A stretch of DNA of 64,000 bases from positions 7,173,001 through 7,237,000 of the forward strand of contig NC_092570.1 in the NCBI RefSeq assembly GCF_037975245.1, written 5' to 3'. A model generated the notes under the pieces. It ran no database searches and was not told the origin of the DNA. It worked only from the letters and a program-made list of their open reading frames with translations. Of this stretch, positions 1 to 18,042 are shown piece by piece. A program made the translations under genes and the position numbers. Source of the stretch: Apostichopus japonicus (Eukaryota; Echinodermata; Holothuroidea; Aspidochirotida; Stichopodidae). Positions within the stretch are counted from its first letter, which is position 1. The number at the start of each line of letters is the position of its first letter.

Positions 1-245
1 GTTTATCTTAATAGTCTGAGGAAAATACTTGAACATTACTTCACATGGTAACCTCGAAAAGGATTGGACACTTCACATCCAGTTAGTCTGTTACCATTTC
101 AACGGTAAATAAACAGACCAATGTACTAAACAGTCCGTTATATGCACGATGCTGAAACCATTGTAACCGAGTGCGACTCGGTAGTAACTATGGAGGACTT
201 TTGAAAAAAATATTAAATCCTTTTGGGAATGTTCGGTGGTAGCAA

Positions 246-308
246 TGGTGAGGGAGGAGGGGGAGGAGGGGGAGGAGGGGGAGGAGGGGGAGGAGGGGAG
301 GAGGGGGT
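246..308 (+). repeat. (GGAGGAGGG)n purine minisatellite
   Basis: G/A-only tandem array (9-bp units GGGGGAGGA) producing the Pro-Ser frame on the minus strand. All-purine strand, with several G-runs. Confidence 0.95.
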
Positions 309-570
309 GGGGTATGGTTGTCAATCAATCCAATCGTAGGAGATAAGCGAATGAATAGGAAACTCAGTGGGAGTTACATGACTTAGTATTGGGTCTTTCA
401 CCAATGAATAGGGAGAAAGCAAAGTGAATGGGACGGGGAAAAAAGAAGAAAAGAAATATGGTTCGTCACTCATTTCCTTTGGAAAAATAAGTTTGGCTGG
501 GGTATTCTAACACTGTAAGAACGGACGCTTTGGAGGGCAGGAGTGTGTGCGTGGGTGTGAACTGTGTGTG

Positions 571-603
571 AGGGTGGGTGGGTGGGTGGGTGGGTGGGGG
601 AGG
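571..603 (+). repeat. (GGGT)n microsatellite, G-quadruplex-capable
   Basis: GGGTGGGTGGGTGGGTGGGTGGGGG: at least five G-runs with one-base loops. Confidence 0.95.
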
Positions 604-3600
604 GCTGTTAATGACTTAATATACTTATAAATTATTTAAATCTTAGACTCAAATAGTAACATGTATTGGAAATGCTAAATATTTGCTTACCGTTGATGTT
701 GAAAATCTCAAAACAAAATGGATCAAACAAATGATGTTTCGCAATTTCATCAATGTTCGTATAACGTACGTGTTAGGATGAGGCGTAGGCTTCCACAGAA
801 GTAAAAAAAAAACTTGGCATCCAGATTAAAGAAAAAACAATGGAGCTGGTAAATTCATATATCTTGTTAACAGAAAAGACAATCTAACATCTCAAATCTT
901 ACGAAAAGCTGTCAAAATATGGACAAGAGACATTTCAATTCCAAATCAATCAGTTTGTATTTACAAAGTATCCTGTTTGCAATTTAACTTTGAAATAATT
1001 ATAGCAACGTGGATAATTACAAAGCCAATTTGCCCAATATTAATTTTCGGAAACAATTCTAATTTGAGCTTTGAATGTTGGAATTCGATTGACCTTATAT
1101 AGGCCAGCTACAGAAGACCATCATTTTAGCCTATCACAGTGAAAAGGTGAAAGGCAATGCATGGACTCCCTGTTTTTATACTGAGTGAATTTATTTTCAT
1201 ACGAAAAGTCATTCTTGTATCTTTCTTCCCTCAAACATGTTAATCGCATTTTGTCTTCACACCAGGCCCTCCCCGGAGATAACAGTAACCCGTCAATATT
1301 TTTTGGGTTCCTCTTAAGCAAGCAAAGAACAAACTGAAATGTCTCTTCTTGTTGTCTATATAACAATAGATTGGTTTTCTGCCTATATTTAAACGTGTTT
1401 TTGTGTCAATATAGGATCTCGAGGCGACCATTAGCTCTTACGTGTTACGAAGTACTCAAAGGTGATAATATATAAGTTACTTTTGTGGCAATCCTCAAGA
1501 CTAAAGGATCCTGCAGGTGTGATTGATGGAAACAATGGACGAGGAGAAGCCCTCGTTGTAATTGACAAACACTTAGGCCTCTCATCCTACCGCTGTATTC
1601 ATCATTAAACAGTGAATTAGTGAAATGAGGGAACGTTGCATGAATGTCGCAATGCATGCCGGACTTATCTTTAGTAACGGCATGGTATATACCAAGAGTA
1701 TTGACTTGATTCAAGTCGTTTTACGACTGATCTTGAAATCCCAAAACTATATACTCTGATTACATTTCATAAACTCTTGATTAAGGTGGAAGAATGAAAA
1801 CTATACAATCCATACCGATTTGATCCAGGGTTGTGCCCCCCCCCCCCATCCTCCCCATTGCCTTAATTCACAGCAACTACACAATTTTGCTACGTACATG
1901 ATATACCATATACTTTCATCCTTAAATCGTGTTGGACCTCATTAACGTAGTCTTTTCTCCTGGACTCGTCGTGAAATCTCAAAAGAAGAGCACATTTTCT
2001 ACTCTTTTTTTCATCAATCAGATCATTTTCAATGTTAGCTACGTTTATATGCTATCTTTGTGTATGTCTAGTTGGGGGAGTTTGGCTGTGTGTGTAATGA
2101 CTGGTGCTTAATTCCTATACCTATAGGGCACACACATATATAGTCGTGTTACACACGGACGACTGAATGGAGCTTTATTTTAGCTGTATGCACCATCCTT
2201 TTTTACTTAATGTATTTAGTTGCTCCAGGAGAAGGGAAAGCCAGAAAAGAATGGTAAACTACGACAAATATGACAAAGAATCTATAGAAATCCTGTCCAA
2301 GTGGATTGGGAAGTGAATACATAAGATTAAAAGCATTGGAAAGCGATTGTGGACACTTTAGTAAGCTGACGAATACACTACATACACGCGGATAAACGTT
2401 AAACAATGTGAAACGAAATAATCCATCCTATGGTCTCTCGTGGGACCGTGACCCAGTGAACGTTGATTTTCACCTACTAACCTATGCTATATAAATAAGT
2501 GACGAGAGGAGGTTTGAATATGCCGCGATGGGCGATAAAAGTTTGGTTGACTTCAGTTTATCATGTCGTAGTATACATTATATGGCTAATCTGAAAGCAT
2601 ATCTATGTAATGATAAACTTGAATCAACCAACACCAACTTATCTAAAACCCCTTTTTCTTGTTGTACAAATGTTTAGCGTAGTACGTGTTAGACTTATAC
2701 AGTTCCCTACGCCAAAGAGGCCCCTCCCCTCCTCCGGACGATTTTTGTTTTCTCACAACAGTGATCTACAATAGTGGGCAGTATATCTCAAGTTTAATAA
2801 ATGTGCCCGCACACGGAGGGGGGAGGGGAGTGAGGGGTGTGGAATGGGGATCATATCATGGGTAAAAAAAAAACACTCCTTGCAACATCATTCATCATTT
2901 TGTGTCGAAATAAAGGAAGAGATTGAGAAACAAATTTCCAATTTACAAACAAGAAAACAGCTGACCAAATCCACGTGTAGACTAATATTATTATTAAATT
3001 ACATTTATATAGCACTTTTTCTAAAAGTAAGCTCTAAGTAAGAAACTTCAAATCCTTAACACTGAAGTGGACCGGAGCACCCTCACTCAGCCGCAAGCAG
3101 CAAGTATTCTCGATTGCTGGTAATAGGGAAGACTCGTTTGGAGCTGTAGGTACTCACTGTACACTTGTGTCTAATTACCGACAGTATAGCAAACTGTGTG
3201 TGTATTTTCTGGGATCGATGGTGGTGTTTAACACTTCTGTTACACCTCATTCGAAACTAGGTCAAATTACCGGCATTAGACGTTTCTTTTTGCGCGAGTC
3301 TTCACACCCTTCAAATCTGTACTGATTTGGGATGGACAGTCTAACCGATATGAGGAATTCGGCCAATTATATTTCATCGGGTCATAGAGTTAGGGTCAGG
3401 GTGGGGGTATGGTGAAGTTTAATGAGGTGGGTTATAGGATGAGTGGGACTAATCCGTTACCCCCCCCCCCTCCCGCCAAAAAAGAGAGAACTGATTCTAC
3501 TTTCTAATAAATCTGGTAGACCTAGTTTCGTAGAGTCACATAATGACGTCTCTCTGCAAGGCAATCGCCGACGTATACTTTGGTGACATGACTTTCCGAA

Positions 3601-6600
3601 CCGACAGACGAAGATAGAAATAAATACAACGGACTGCCAAGATTCCTACCTTATGATTTGATTTATGGCGTTACTGATTCCATTTTATTATACCTTGGAT
3701 ATGATTATAAGCTATTACATGGCGACTCACGTATTGTTTGTTGATTCTGTCTGTTCGCGTATAGTATACACTGTGATGTGTTTTATATACCGACGACCAT
3801 TGCCAAGTATATACTAACTCCCATCAAAACAGTAATGAGGACTGCACGTTGACACATCTTAAATATGATTAAATTAAGACAGATAGTTCTCTGGTTTAAA
3901 CAGGTTGGCATAAACGCATAAAATTCTAGACGTTTTTTTTTCAGAACAGGATGTCCTTATTCTAACCTCACTCAGATGTTTATCATTCTTGAAGGAGCTT
4001 TTCGAGCTGATTTTCGACGAAATTATACACACCTTCGTTTGACCTTTTGTTTTACTAATGTATTTGGAGCGCCTGTACATCCGTACATTACTGCGTTTAT
4101 GCAGGGAGTTGTTCCATAACAACTCCCTGGTTTATGTAGTAACCCATGGAGTACTGCACCACCATGTTCGAGAAAAATAACGGTAATAATGATACTAAAA
4201 CATATAACATCACGTGATCTTTGTGGGAGCACGTTACACAATTAAACCCACTGGTTTTTGTTAAGTTTGTACAGGACCTTCGATAAATGTCGATTTTAAG
4301 TCATACATATGCTCATTAGTACATAAACTGCGGTAGACGATGTATGAAATAAACCATGATAAAAACCTGTTAGAGAAATATACACGTGAAAGAGGATTTC
4401 CCGGGTTAGCAACGGACGTATGCATTTTCTTCAAATTCTTCATCAAATTATCTCTTATACCGTGTTATATTCTGTAGGATACACTACTAGGATCTGAAAA
4501 GGAGGTGCGCATTAATTAAGAAACTTTCTTGACACCTCCACAAGCTGCAGTCTTTTTACTGGTAGAACATCATTTGAAGACTAGATTTTCGTGCGCCCGC
4601 GCGCGCGTGTGGGAGAGGATTACAAAGTAGGGGATTTGCACATACGTAACATCACATCCTTCCAGACAGGGATATATTGCAACATGGGGTTTAGACGTGT
4701 AGGGGTGAGAGAAAGAGTGTAACTACCGTTGCGCACTCAAATGTCTTCAATGATTCAATATTTTTCATCATCATATTTTCCGCTCAGACATGTGGGCCTG
4801 CATGATCTTGTCCCTATACTATGGAATGGAAGTTGTTTGGGTAAGCTACTAAGCCTTTTTTCCACCCATAAACCTATAGAATACAGACAAGGTTTTCTTT
4901 TATCCAAGTGCTGCCATATCGATTTAGATAATAGCACAACAAGACATTACGTGTTTGGTGATGTAGAGAATTGGGCCTGCCATCAATAAAATTACTTAAA
5001 AGGAAGTACACATAATAGCTGTTATGCTTATTCCTGTAGAGGGACAATTAAACCCCCTTAGGTGAACCCATCACTTCACCATCACAGACGAAGGGTTCCT
5101 TTATAACAAATCAGACACCATTCAAAGGTTTTTATCGAATATTTTTCGTCACTATCGATATGTCGTGGGCCCTAATGGCCGTATTTTTAGAGTGTATAGG
5201 CTTATATAGGGTAAAGAAACTGTTATATGCCAAATGAACAACGTAATATACCGTAAGGACAGCATACTAAATTCACGGTATAGGCCTATACATCGAAGAT
5301 AAACAACCTAGTCTTACCTTATATGGACTGTTAAGGAGATATTCCAAAATCAAGAAAGCAATATAAAGATTTGCATCAGAAAGATGTAGAAGAAACCGGA
5401 AGTGGGAGATGACTGCCTTCGATTTAAAAATTCATAACTTCTGGGCTGGCTAACATTACTTGTCCTTCAAAAGGATTATTGCATACTATGAGCCGAGAGA
5501 TTATGGGCCGCAGTCAGTCACATTCTCATTGTTGTTCCGTGAGGGGCACAGGGGGTGGGGGGGTAAGGGAGGGGTACAACATTAGTCAATTCATAATTAC
5601 CAACATTTAATATCAAAATTTACAATGGCTTTTGAGTGATCGAGTATAGAACCTGTCATGTGCTTTCTCCTAAAGCAACAAGGCACGGTCACAATTTCCA
5701 CAGAGATAACTCTTTATGGGGGTGTGGTACCCCTCTCCCCACACACGCCAATTTCAACACGACTGAAAATTGGTCTGAACCCCCCCCCCCCCTTTCGTCC
5801 CTCGCCATCCCTATCCCAAACGTGTGTCCGGTTCCTTGAGCAAGGTGGACCTGCACAAACCGACTTTAGCGGTGTATGATAATGAAAATACAATATATTA
5901 AAGCTACACATTCAATATTAGGATGTGTATAAGCATTCATATTAGGATATGCTAGCAAAATAAAGTGACGCATTACCATCTCAGTAGGCAAGACCCGCAA
6001 GAGGCATTTTAATGTCACCAGACTCACAATTCGGAACAGTCGTTACCCGTTTAGACATACCCAGGCCTACAATTGAACCCCACTTGAACATTGGATAATG
6101 TGAAAAAGCAGAAAGCTGACAGAACAATTTTCGAATACTTATAGCAACTGTCATAGAATGCTCAAATTTTATTGAGGCCAATACAGACCCACCCGTAAGA
6201 GCGATCAGTAGGCTATAAGGTCGTCAGGGCAACTTTAAATGCTATCATAATAATGTGCACAAACAATGTGAATAAGCTCACACTTAGCACAACGATTTTA
6301 TAGTGTGCTTTCCGTGTTAACTCACCAATGTATCCGCAGATATACTGGGCAGGATTGGAACCATTAAAAAATCTTGCAGTAAACAAATTGTCCCCATGGT
6401 TGTAAAACTAGTCAAAGGCCATGACCACGGGCGTCTAAAGTTCCCCATCTTTGTAGCAGATTTGGTACAACTACTATATCACGTTAAAATGAAAGCAATC
6501 AGATTTGTCTGTAAGTAACCATGAAAGTATTTATCCTGACAAAAAGTGTTCAACTTATCGTAAAATATTTCAAATATAGATTTTTATAACTTACCTCCCA

Positions 6601-9600
6601 TCCCAAGGCCATGGTCTGTAGACGCCTTGCCATTTCTGAAGAGGACGCATCGATCTCAAAAAATAAGGCGGTGACGAAGACATTTGCATGGCGTTATAGT
6701 CTGATATAATGTTGTACGCCACCTGGTCTTTTATTAATATTCTCCGCAAAACAAGCACGTTTCCAATATTAACTCACTCTCCCAGAGTTTAATATGACAA
6801 GTTGTATGGGAGAGAAGGGTCCTTGTAAAACCCTTATCACCGTACAAGCTTACCGTATGAATAGTCAATGACAGCTAATGAGCAATATTCTGTTCCATTC
6901 CATTCACGGTTTGCATATAGGCAGTCGACAAATTTACACACAGATCAAGCCAAGACTGACGTCCGTAAGTGTATCTAACGTTTTTGTTCGCGAAATCAAA
7001 AGGTAAACACAGGAGGAGAGTAAAGAGAGCATCGCCTCATGGTGTGAATGTTATACACGTTATATAGGAAAGTAAAGCTTGTTGTATGTTTGTCTTTCCT
7101 GGGTGGTTTGTTAGTGAAAACTTCTGCAGACAAGTTGATCGATATTAACAAAGTAATTCAACCTTTTGACTAGCATGCAGCCGATTATACGTAATGGTAT
7201 ATATAGTAGTATATAGCATTACAACAGTGGGCTCGTAAAACCATGGAGCTATAAACAGGTAAAACTTAGTGGGAATATTAACTGTGTATACAGATTTATA
7301 AACGATAGGTAACAAGAGCCTATACATCAATATACAAAAATGTATATAGCATAGGATCGCCTACGCAATCGACGAGTTCTATCAAAACAAAGAGGTTCTA
7401 AGATTGCAATCACTGTATTCAACTTACACTCCAAAAAAGATATCGAGCCTTTGTTCTAGGGTGACTTGTATAGATCAAATCCGTGCAAAAGGATATGCTA
7501 TATAGCTGACACAGAATTGTAAACTAGAACTTGTTTATTCAAGCATGACACTTAGTATCCGATTATAGGCTATGGCGGGACGAGGAGCCATATTATAGGG
7601 GATAAATGCTACACTGGTATAGCATCGACATGATGAAGAAAATCGATTTGACACGGTGAGCGATCTGCATCCAAATAATTCCTTTACTGGCTGCCTCTGT
7701 CGGACAGAGAACCTCACTGCGATATTTTAGTCTCTATTAAATTACCCCTCGTGTTAGTTCGTACCGGAATGATTTGAAGAGACAGCGTCTTAAGGAGTTT
7801 TTAGTATTTTAGCATGGGGGTTGTTACTAAGAACTATATTAGCATCCTACTAGGTTAGGTCAGCACTGAAGTAATTATGACTGTTAGTATGCTTTATTTA
7901 TGCGAAGAGATAATTTCAAGTGGAAATGGCTCGCTCTTTTATACTATGTGTTTGGGATATAATTTCACATTGCTTGAATACACTGACAAGTTAAAGCAAT
8001 GCGTCGGCGAAACAAAACCTCAATGTGTTTAACATAATTTATACATTAGACAAGCCGTGAACATGATATGAATGGAGGTTTTGGTTTATAATTCAAACCA
8101 GAATCGCTTTTAAATTGTTCTCTTAGAAAAAAATCATTGAAAGCATCCAGATCCGGCGAATAACGTTTATGTTGTATTTTCGTTTAGACCGGTTCAGCAA
8201 ACAGTACGATATACTGGATGCATATAGGCTTATTGCAGTATGCGTTGATCAATGAACAAATCTTAAATTCTCCCAAAATTATAGCAAACACAACTGCCTG
8301 TCTGGCGGGACTATTCGGTGTCCAACATGATTTGTCCACGACGCGAAACAGTTACTTGATGAAACAAATATTTCCGTTAAGAATAAAGATTAATTGTGAC
8401 AGGATTAAGAAGAAGTAAAAGTACTGTAAACTGATGACGTTTTGTAGGCTATAACAAGTCAACTTCCAAGTTCCAACTCATAATACACAAATGCTTATAC
8501 GTTGATGAACAGTAATATAGTCAGCATACCACATGGCTGTCTGAGCATATTGTATATTTTGCTTCAAATAGCTAGCCTATAGGCCTACACGTGTACGTGC
8601 CTTCTCGCCATTAAACGTCAGTCAATGGCGTTGCCATGGATTTACAAGCCTCGTGACATGGTAACTATATATCACAGCCTATGTACCTAATTACACACAT
8701 TATCGTATTACATCCATTATAGATGGCAACTTGCATTTCCATCTTAAAGTATCTCCATCATCTGTGAAAATTATGTAATTGCAGATCTGATATTTCCCCG
8801 TGACGACGAAAAGTGGTTAAGAGTCCCCAAATTGTTAAATTAGTCCTGTATAGTGTTAAGCGAGAGCTATGAGTCATAACTTTAAAACCTTACATTATAC
8901 GTGTACCTCATTGCATTGTTAACTGATCACTATAAATATATAGCTTAGCCTTCACAAAGACCGCTTAATTGAATAACCCATATATATATAGGGAAACAAT
9001 AGGCCTATGCACCACGCTGCTTTATGCAAACTACAAATCTTCATGGCTATACAAGAAAGGATGGCTTGCTTCGGTGACTTTCAGCCTCTATTCAATTGTT
9101 CAATTATCAAATTTATCAACAAAAAGGAGAAAAGAAAACAAATTGCGATCCGTCATCAAATTTGTACATCAATGATGGGCAAAGTTACATGTACAGTAAG
9201 GCCGCTACCTATGGGCAAGGGGTTTGTAAGATTTTAGATGACCAAACAGGTGCTCCCGATTTCCAGGGCGGTGTCTGGATTAAAAGTGTCCCGGGATTCA
9301 TGTAGGTCATGCATTGTCCACTGATCAGCTGGTCAGCTAAAGACGTAAACTCCAAAACTCATATCTACTATAAAGTAAAGTTAAAGTTAAGTTAAATAAA
9401 AGGAACGCAAGTACGATAGATTGCATCCGGGTATTTTTGACAAGCATTTTCGCGCGAAAAAAAAGAGGCTTGAATGCCATACAGGCTTCAGTATCATGTT
9501 CCTAAAGTATCTTGATAGAACAAAACTACAAACACAATGTGAAACGTTTGGAACAGATTAAAAATGGGGAAAATATTCCCGACTATCTTACTTGTCTGGT

Positions 9601-9846
9601 TCCACGGTAACTTCCGGTTGTTGTTTATCGGGATCCTTTGATTCCATTGTCCAGCTTTTCACATGACGTAACAATGACCCAGGACATATATGGTGTCACT
9701 CTGTATGAATAGCAATATATAGCATCCCAATGGTACATGCAAGTATATATGAGAGGCGGCTTCTTCTGAGATCTTCTGAGATTCTGATGATCTGTTGAAG
9801 AAAATTCGATATAGTGAAAAGTTACCTATAGTTTACTCGGTGACAG

Positions 9847-10126
9847 CCCGATATTCACAAGGTTCTATATTCATATATTCATTGTTCATAAGGGTCATCA
9901 TCCATAAGATTAATTGTTCATAAGGTTCGCTATTCACAATGAGCAAAAAGTTTCATTGTTCATAAGGTTCGTTATTCATAATGTGAAAAAAAAAGTTTGC
10001 CCATTATGAAAATCAAACCTTTGTTTCCATTATGAATAGCGAACCTTTCTATCAAAAAATTGCACGTTATGAATAACGAACCTTATGAACAATGACCCTT
10101 GTGAATAGCGGACCTTATGAATATCG
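9847..10126. mobile_element. Fold-back / MITE element with nested TTCATAAGGTTCG subrepeats
   Basis: The left end GCCCGATATTCACAAGGTTC mirrors the right end, whose reverse complement is GCCCGATATTCATAAGGTCC. Inside, the motif (C/T)TATTCATAA-GGTTCG-(C/T)TATTCA recurs in direct orientation on the left half and in inverted orientation on the right half, so the whole 280 bases can fold on itself. No coding potential. Superfamily not determined. Confidence 0.75.
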
Positions 10127-14340
<4,214 letters not shown>

Positions 14341-14541
14341 AGTTGGGACAATGTATTTTTTTTTCTATACTGTACTGTCATGACCCGCTTCAAAGCACTC
14401 TTGCTGACAGTATGAGCAGTATAAATATCCTATTTGTATCAGATCAAGGTTAGGAACTGTTCATACTGTCAGTAGGAGTGCTTTGATGCTTCGAGCGGAT
14501 AGTATAGAGTGGTATTAGCACTGAAAATTGTCCCAACTGGC
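14341..14541. mobile_element. MITE copy A, ends CAGTTGGGACAAT
   Basis: It starts CAGTTGGGACAATG and ends AAAATTGTCCCAACTG. The interior is palindromic: CAAAGCACTCTTGCTGACAGTATGA on the left against TCATACTGTCAGTAGGAGTGCTTTG on the right, around GATCAAGGTTAGGAAC. A second copy in the opposite orientation is at 50880-51079. Confidence 0.8.
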
Positions 14542-15254
14542 TAATTCTAGTGTTTACATCATAAACATAGCATGCAACAGCAACAACAGCATATAAGTTT
14601 ATATACACAACTTATTACTTTGCAATATGGGTTAGGCTATATATAACATAACATCGACATATACAATACTTCAGTCTGGTTATAATGATCTGGTGGACAG
14701 TCTGGCGTTCCATAAACAACTGCTTTAAGATCTTCACGTGCGTTTGTTGCGGCATGCCATCCCTAAATCTCTTAAGACCCTCATGACATGCTATTAACAG
14801 ATGTGACGCCTTAATGGACGCCACCTTTGACCTAACTCATCCATTTGTAACATACTGTTCAAGTGTTGCGTATCCTTTTACAGCAAATCTTGGCCTAGGC
14901 TAAATAAAATTGATCAAATGTTATCTCCCGAGGATATTTTGAAGAGCACGTTTTAAAACAAAAAAGAAGTAGGACGGGTGACATACACGTCCCTTCACAA
15001 ATACTTTAGTAACTGAATACTTTCCTCGGTGTTTACATTCATGATCGTTTGCCAACCAGTAGAGTGAGAAGACCCACCAGTGGGTTTAACTAGTAGTAAA
15101 ATACGAGGGACGGGGTCAGCGAGCAAACCAACCAATGGTATCAGCTGGTAGGGAAATTGAGGGGCTGGGACAGTGAGCAGAACCACCATTGCCGCGGTAG
15201 CTGGTAGGGTAATTGATGGGCGGGGACGACAGCTAGCAAATAAACCATTGAATC

Positions 15255-15257
<3 letters not shown>

Positions 15258-15309
<52 letters not shown>
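15258..15309. repeat. (TA)n microsatellite
   Basis: About 52 bases of pure TA. Confidence 0.97.
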
Positions 15310-15313
<4 letters not shown>

Positions 15314-15910
15314 TATATTAATGACGTATAAGGAACACATTTTATTTTTATGTTTTCTGAAAGAAAGTTCTCATTCGACTATTCATAAATGTATATTACA
15401 TGCCAACCTTACACATTACGAGTAGTACCCCTGTGACATATATCTTACACGGTACAGGTACAGAGCCGTATATAGAGAGACCAATAACGTAACGATTTCT
15501 GATTTCTGATTAGCTCCGTCATCACCTCTCGGGAAACATTTCATACCATTGGTTTGATTGTAGACAGGGATTATAACTTTCGCTATTTTTAGTTGGTCGG
15601 GATATTACCCGTTAGCAGCGATGTATTGATGATAAACGTAAGAGGCTATTAGATGTAAGGAGAACTTTCCTGGCAAATATTAGACTTTAAGTTATCAAAC
15701 CCAGATGCCTTGTTTGGCTACAGACAATTCAAAACAATTTTGACAGCGGAGATAGAAATACAACCTGCCGACTTTTTTATAGCCAAAACTCAATTGGTAG
15801 GCCTTATGATCATTAGATTGTGTATGACGGAATCAGAAGTTGGAGAAAAATAGAGGGCATCTGACATTAATTCCTTGGCTGGATTCATTTTGTAGCCCCT
15901 TTAAATGTTC

Positions 15911-15975
15911 AGTGTCATTTAGCCTCTGAAGAAGATCCTTCTAGGATCGAAACGTCAGGCCAGCTTACTTTTACA
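15911..15975 (+). ncRNA. Hammerhead-ribozyme-like motif in a 65-bp insert with 13-bp flanking repeats
   Basis: CTGAAGA (15926-15932), a perfect hairpin GATCCT-TCT-AGGATC (15934-15948), GAAAC (15949-15953) and GTC (15954-15956) follow the order of the type I hammerhead core (CUGANGA, stem II, GAAA, stem III, NUH). GCCT (15922-15925) and AGGC (15957-15960) can pair as stem I. Stem III is reduced to ACGT without a loop, which could only form between two copies. One extra A follows CTGAAGA. Short hammerheads of this kind are known in Penelope-like retroelements. The insert is flanked by CCTTTAAATGTTC at 15898-15910 and 15976-15988, a probable target-site duplication. Confidence 0.5.
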
Positions 15976-15988
15976 CCTTTAAATGTTC

Positions 15989-17380
15989 GGCAGTGGCTTA
16001 TTCCCCCCCCCCCCCCCCCTCCCATAGGAAGTAGCATATGCGTTTAGAAAATAAAGGTGATACAATAACGAAAATCAAAATGCACACGTACATTACAGTT
16101 TTGTCATTGAAGGAAATGTTAACGGCGCTGTTTCAAAACCTCGGAGTCATATTATTGTGTTTGTGCTCAGTTTGCGAACTTGCTTACTATAGCCTCCATA
16201 TTTTCCTGCATGATTTCGCGGGTGTTTTCCTTTATTCGGTATTGATTTTCGGCCTTTCCTTACCAAGTCATCCTTTCTGTTCCTTCTATGCCAAGCTCTT
16301 TGGACTCCTGTCCCCTTCTCTCACCTGTCTGCCCCAACTATTCTGTAACAACGAACAGATATAAATAACTGTCATGTGCTACCTTGTTTACATTTCCGCT
16401 GTGTACAAAGTGAATCACCAACCTAACGAATTTTCAAGACGGACGTTTGCGAACTTTGCCGGTCACTTAACAGGATGATCCGAAATGCACTTACTTTGTA
16501 AAGCTAAAGGTCGTTTTGAATGAAAAGGTAATATGGTTGACTTTTTATGTCTATTTCAATTTGTTCTTTTCAGTTTGGTAGGTCTAAGTATTAGCGCCAA
16601 CTGTGTTACTTATTAACCGTACTCATGTCCTAAATAGGTTACTCATCACACAGCATAGAACACCGGTTTTGCGAAATGTATAACGTGTAGGCTCGTATAG
16701 TCTAGGTATATTTTTGTGTGGAAATAACAACATGTATTTGTATCTAGATTGCTTTCATGCTTACTACTCTTTTTGCCACGGGATTACCAACAAATTTCAC
16801 CGTCGCTTGTCTCTAAGTTATGCTTATAGTTATACTAGCCTTATATACTGTGCCTTAGGTTTATTACATGTCTACTATCTAGTTAGAACTTTATTTATAA
16901 ATATAAATGACCAATCAGGAAAAATCCTAGTATCTTTTAAAATTTAGAAAATGTTAATTTAATTAACTTAAGCAGAATTTTGCATGTCATTCTTGTGAAC
17001 ATTTACTATTTTGAAACTTATTATTATTTTTTTTTGGGGGGGGGGGGGGAATCAGTACTTGTTAAGTATGGGAGCCCTGCAGAATACCCATTGCAGCAAC
17101 TCACACACAAAGGGCTTTTGAGAAAGGCAGTACATTGTTTACCATAGGAACCTCCAGTCATAATCTGTGAGATTCAAGAGTTGCGGGATATTTCTGCAAT
17201 TAAGCATATATATGTATGTTGTATGGTCATTATATAGCCACTTCTTGCTTACATGTGAAAATATTCTTACTGCTACTTTTATATAAGAAAATAGCCATTG
17301 CACTTAAGCATGCATCATAATATTACAGTTCCCTGTTTATGACTCTTCCTTTTGTAATCACTGGTTATGTTCATATATAG
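15989..17380. other. Upstream of the DIPK2A-like gene; promoter not identified
   Basis: The 108-codon frame at 16038-16364 is hydrophobic but has no known features and starts beside a C-run; I treat it as chance. An upstream noncoding exon of the DIPK2A-like gene may lie here, but no clear donor with promoter was found. Confidence 0.35.
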
Positions 17381-17400
17381 GTGCACAGCCTGAACTCATC

Positions 17401-18042
17401 ATGGGTAACAGTGTTTGGAAACAATACCTGTGGAAGGCTGCATTTCAACTCACCAAGATGCAAAACCAACGATCTTGTTTGCTGATCCTAATCCTACTGT
17501 CCGTCACCTTGGGTTTCATCCTCCACTCTCAGATGTCGCAAAACTTTCTGGAGGACGAGTATTTTGTAGATGCCGTGAAGTGCCCAGCATGTTACGGAAC
17601 CAGCGCCTGTCAGAGATTCAGAAGAAAAGAGTACCAGCTTCACTCGTATTCACAATTTAGAATGTTCGACCTTGTGAATACTAAAAACGTACACCACGGT
17701 GCCCACATGGAAGTCCAGTCGGTAGTCTTCAAGAAACTGGCTTCGGACGAGGAGTTGAGACAATTTGACGACGACATCTGTATTCAAGCTAACCAAAGAA
17801 GAGGCTGCGATGTCTCTGTAGCTATATTTAAAAGTGATCTGGTGGATATAATCTATTCCCATATGCTGGAACATAACCATGTGAGTGACATGTCAGATTT
17901 AGTCAGGTGTCCGAGTCAGAGGCTTCTAGACAGAATCTATGACATGTACAAGGAGAGACAATCTGATGGATTCCTCTCCAGACATAACAAAATACAACTG
18001 ATAACAACCATCGCTATCAATCCAGAACCACTGGTGTTGCAG
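17401..18042 (+). CDS. DIPK2A: DIPK2A-like coding exon 1 (aa 1-214)
   Basis: The start ATG lies in catcATGG. A second in-frame Met at residue 20 would still keep the signal anchor. The donor is CAG|GTAATG at 18043, directly after NPEPLVLQ, a peptide strongly conserved in the family; reading on gives a stop six codons later. A plausible acceptor (catatatag|gtgcac) about 20 bases before the ATG suggests an upstream 5'UTR exon, not located here. Confidence 0.93.

Larger units (their letters stand above)
1..9846. other. Intergenic, no supportable gene
   Basis: Both strands show only short, low-complexity or non-conserved frames. Apart from the two G-rich arrays near 250 and 580 and several C-runs (about 1838, 3461, 5780), I see no structured element. 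A GCACTTTTTCTAAAAG/TTATATAGC segment near 3005 may be an old retroelement tail. Confidence 0.5.

Noticed and set aside
16038-16364. 108-codon hydrophobic frame
   Set aside because: No family resemblance, no Kozak match and no splice context; AT-rich chance frame.
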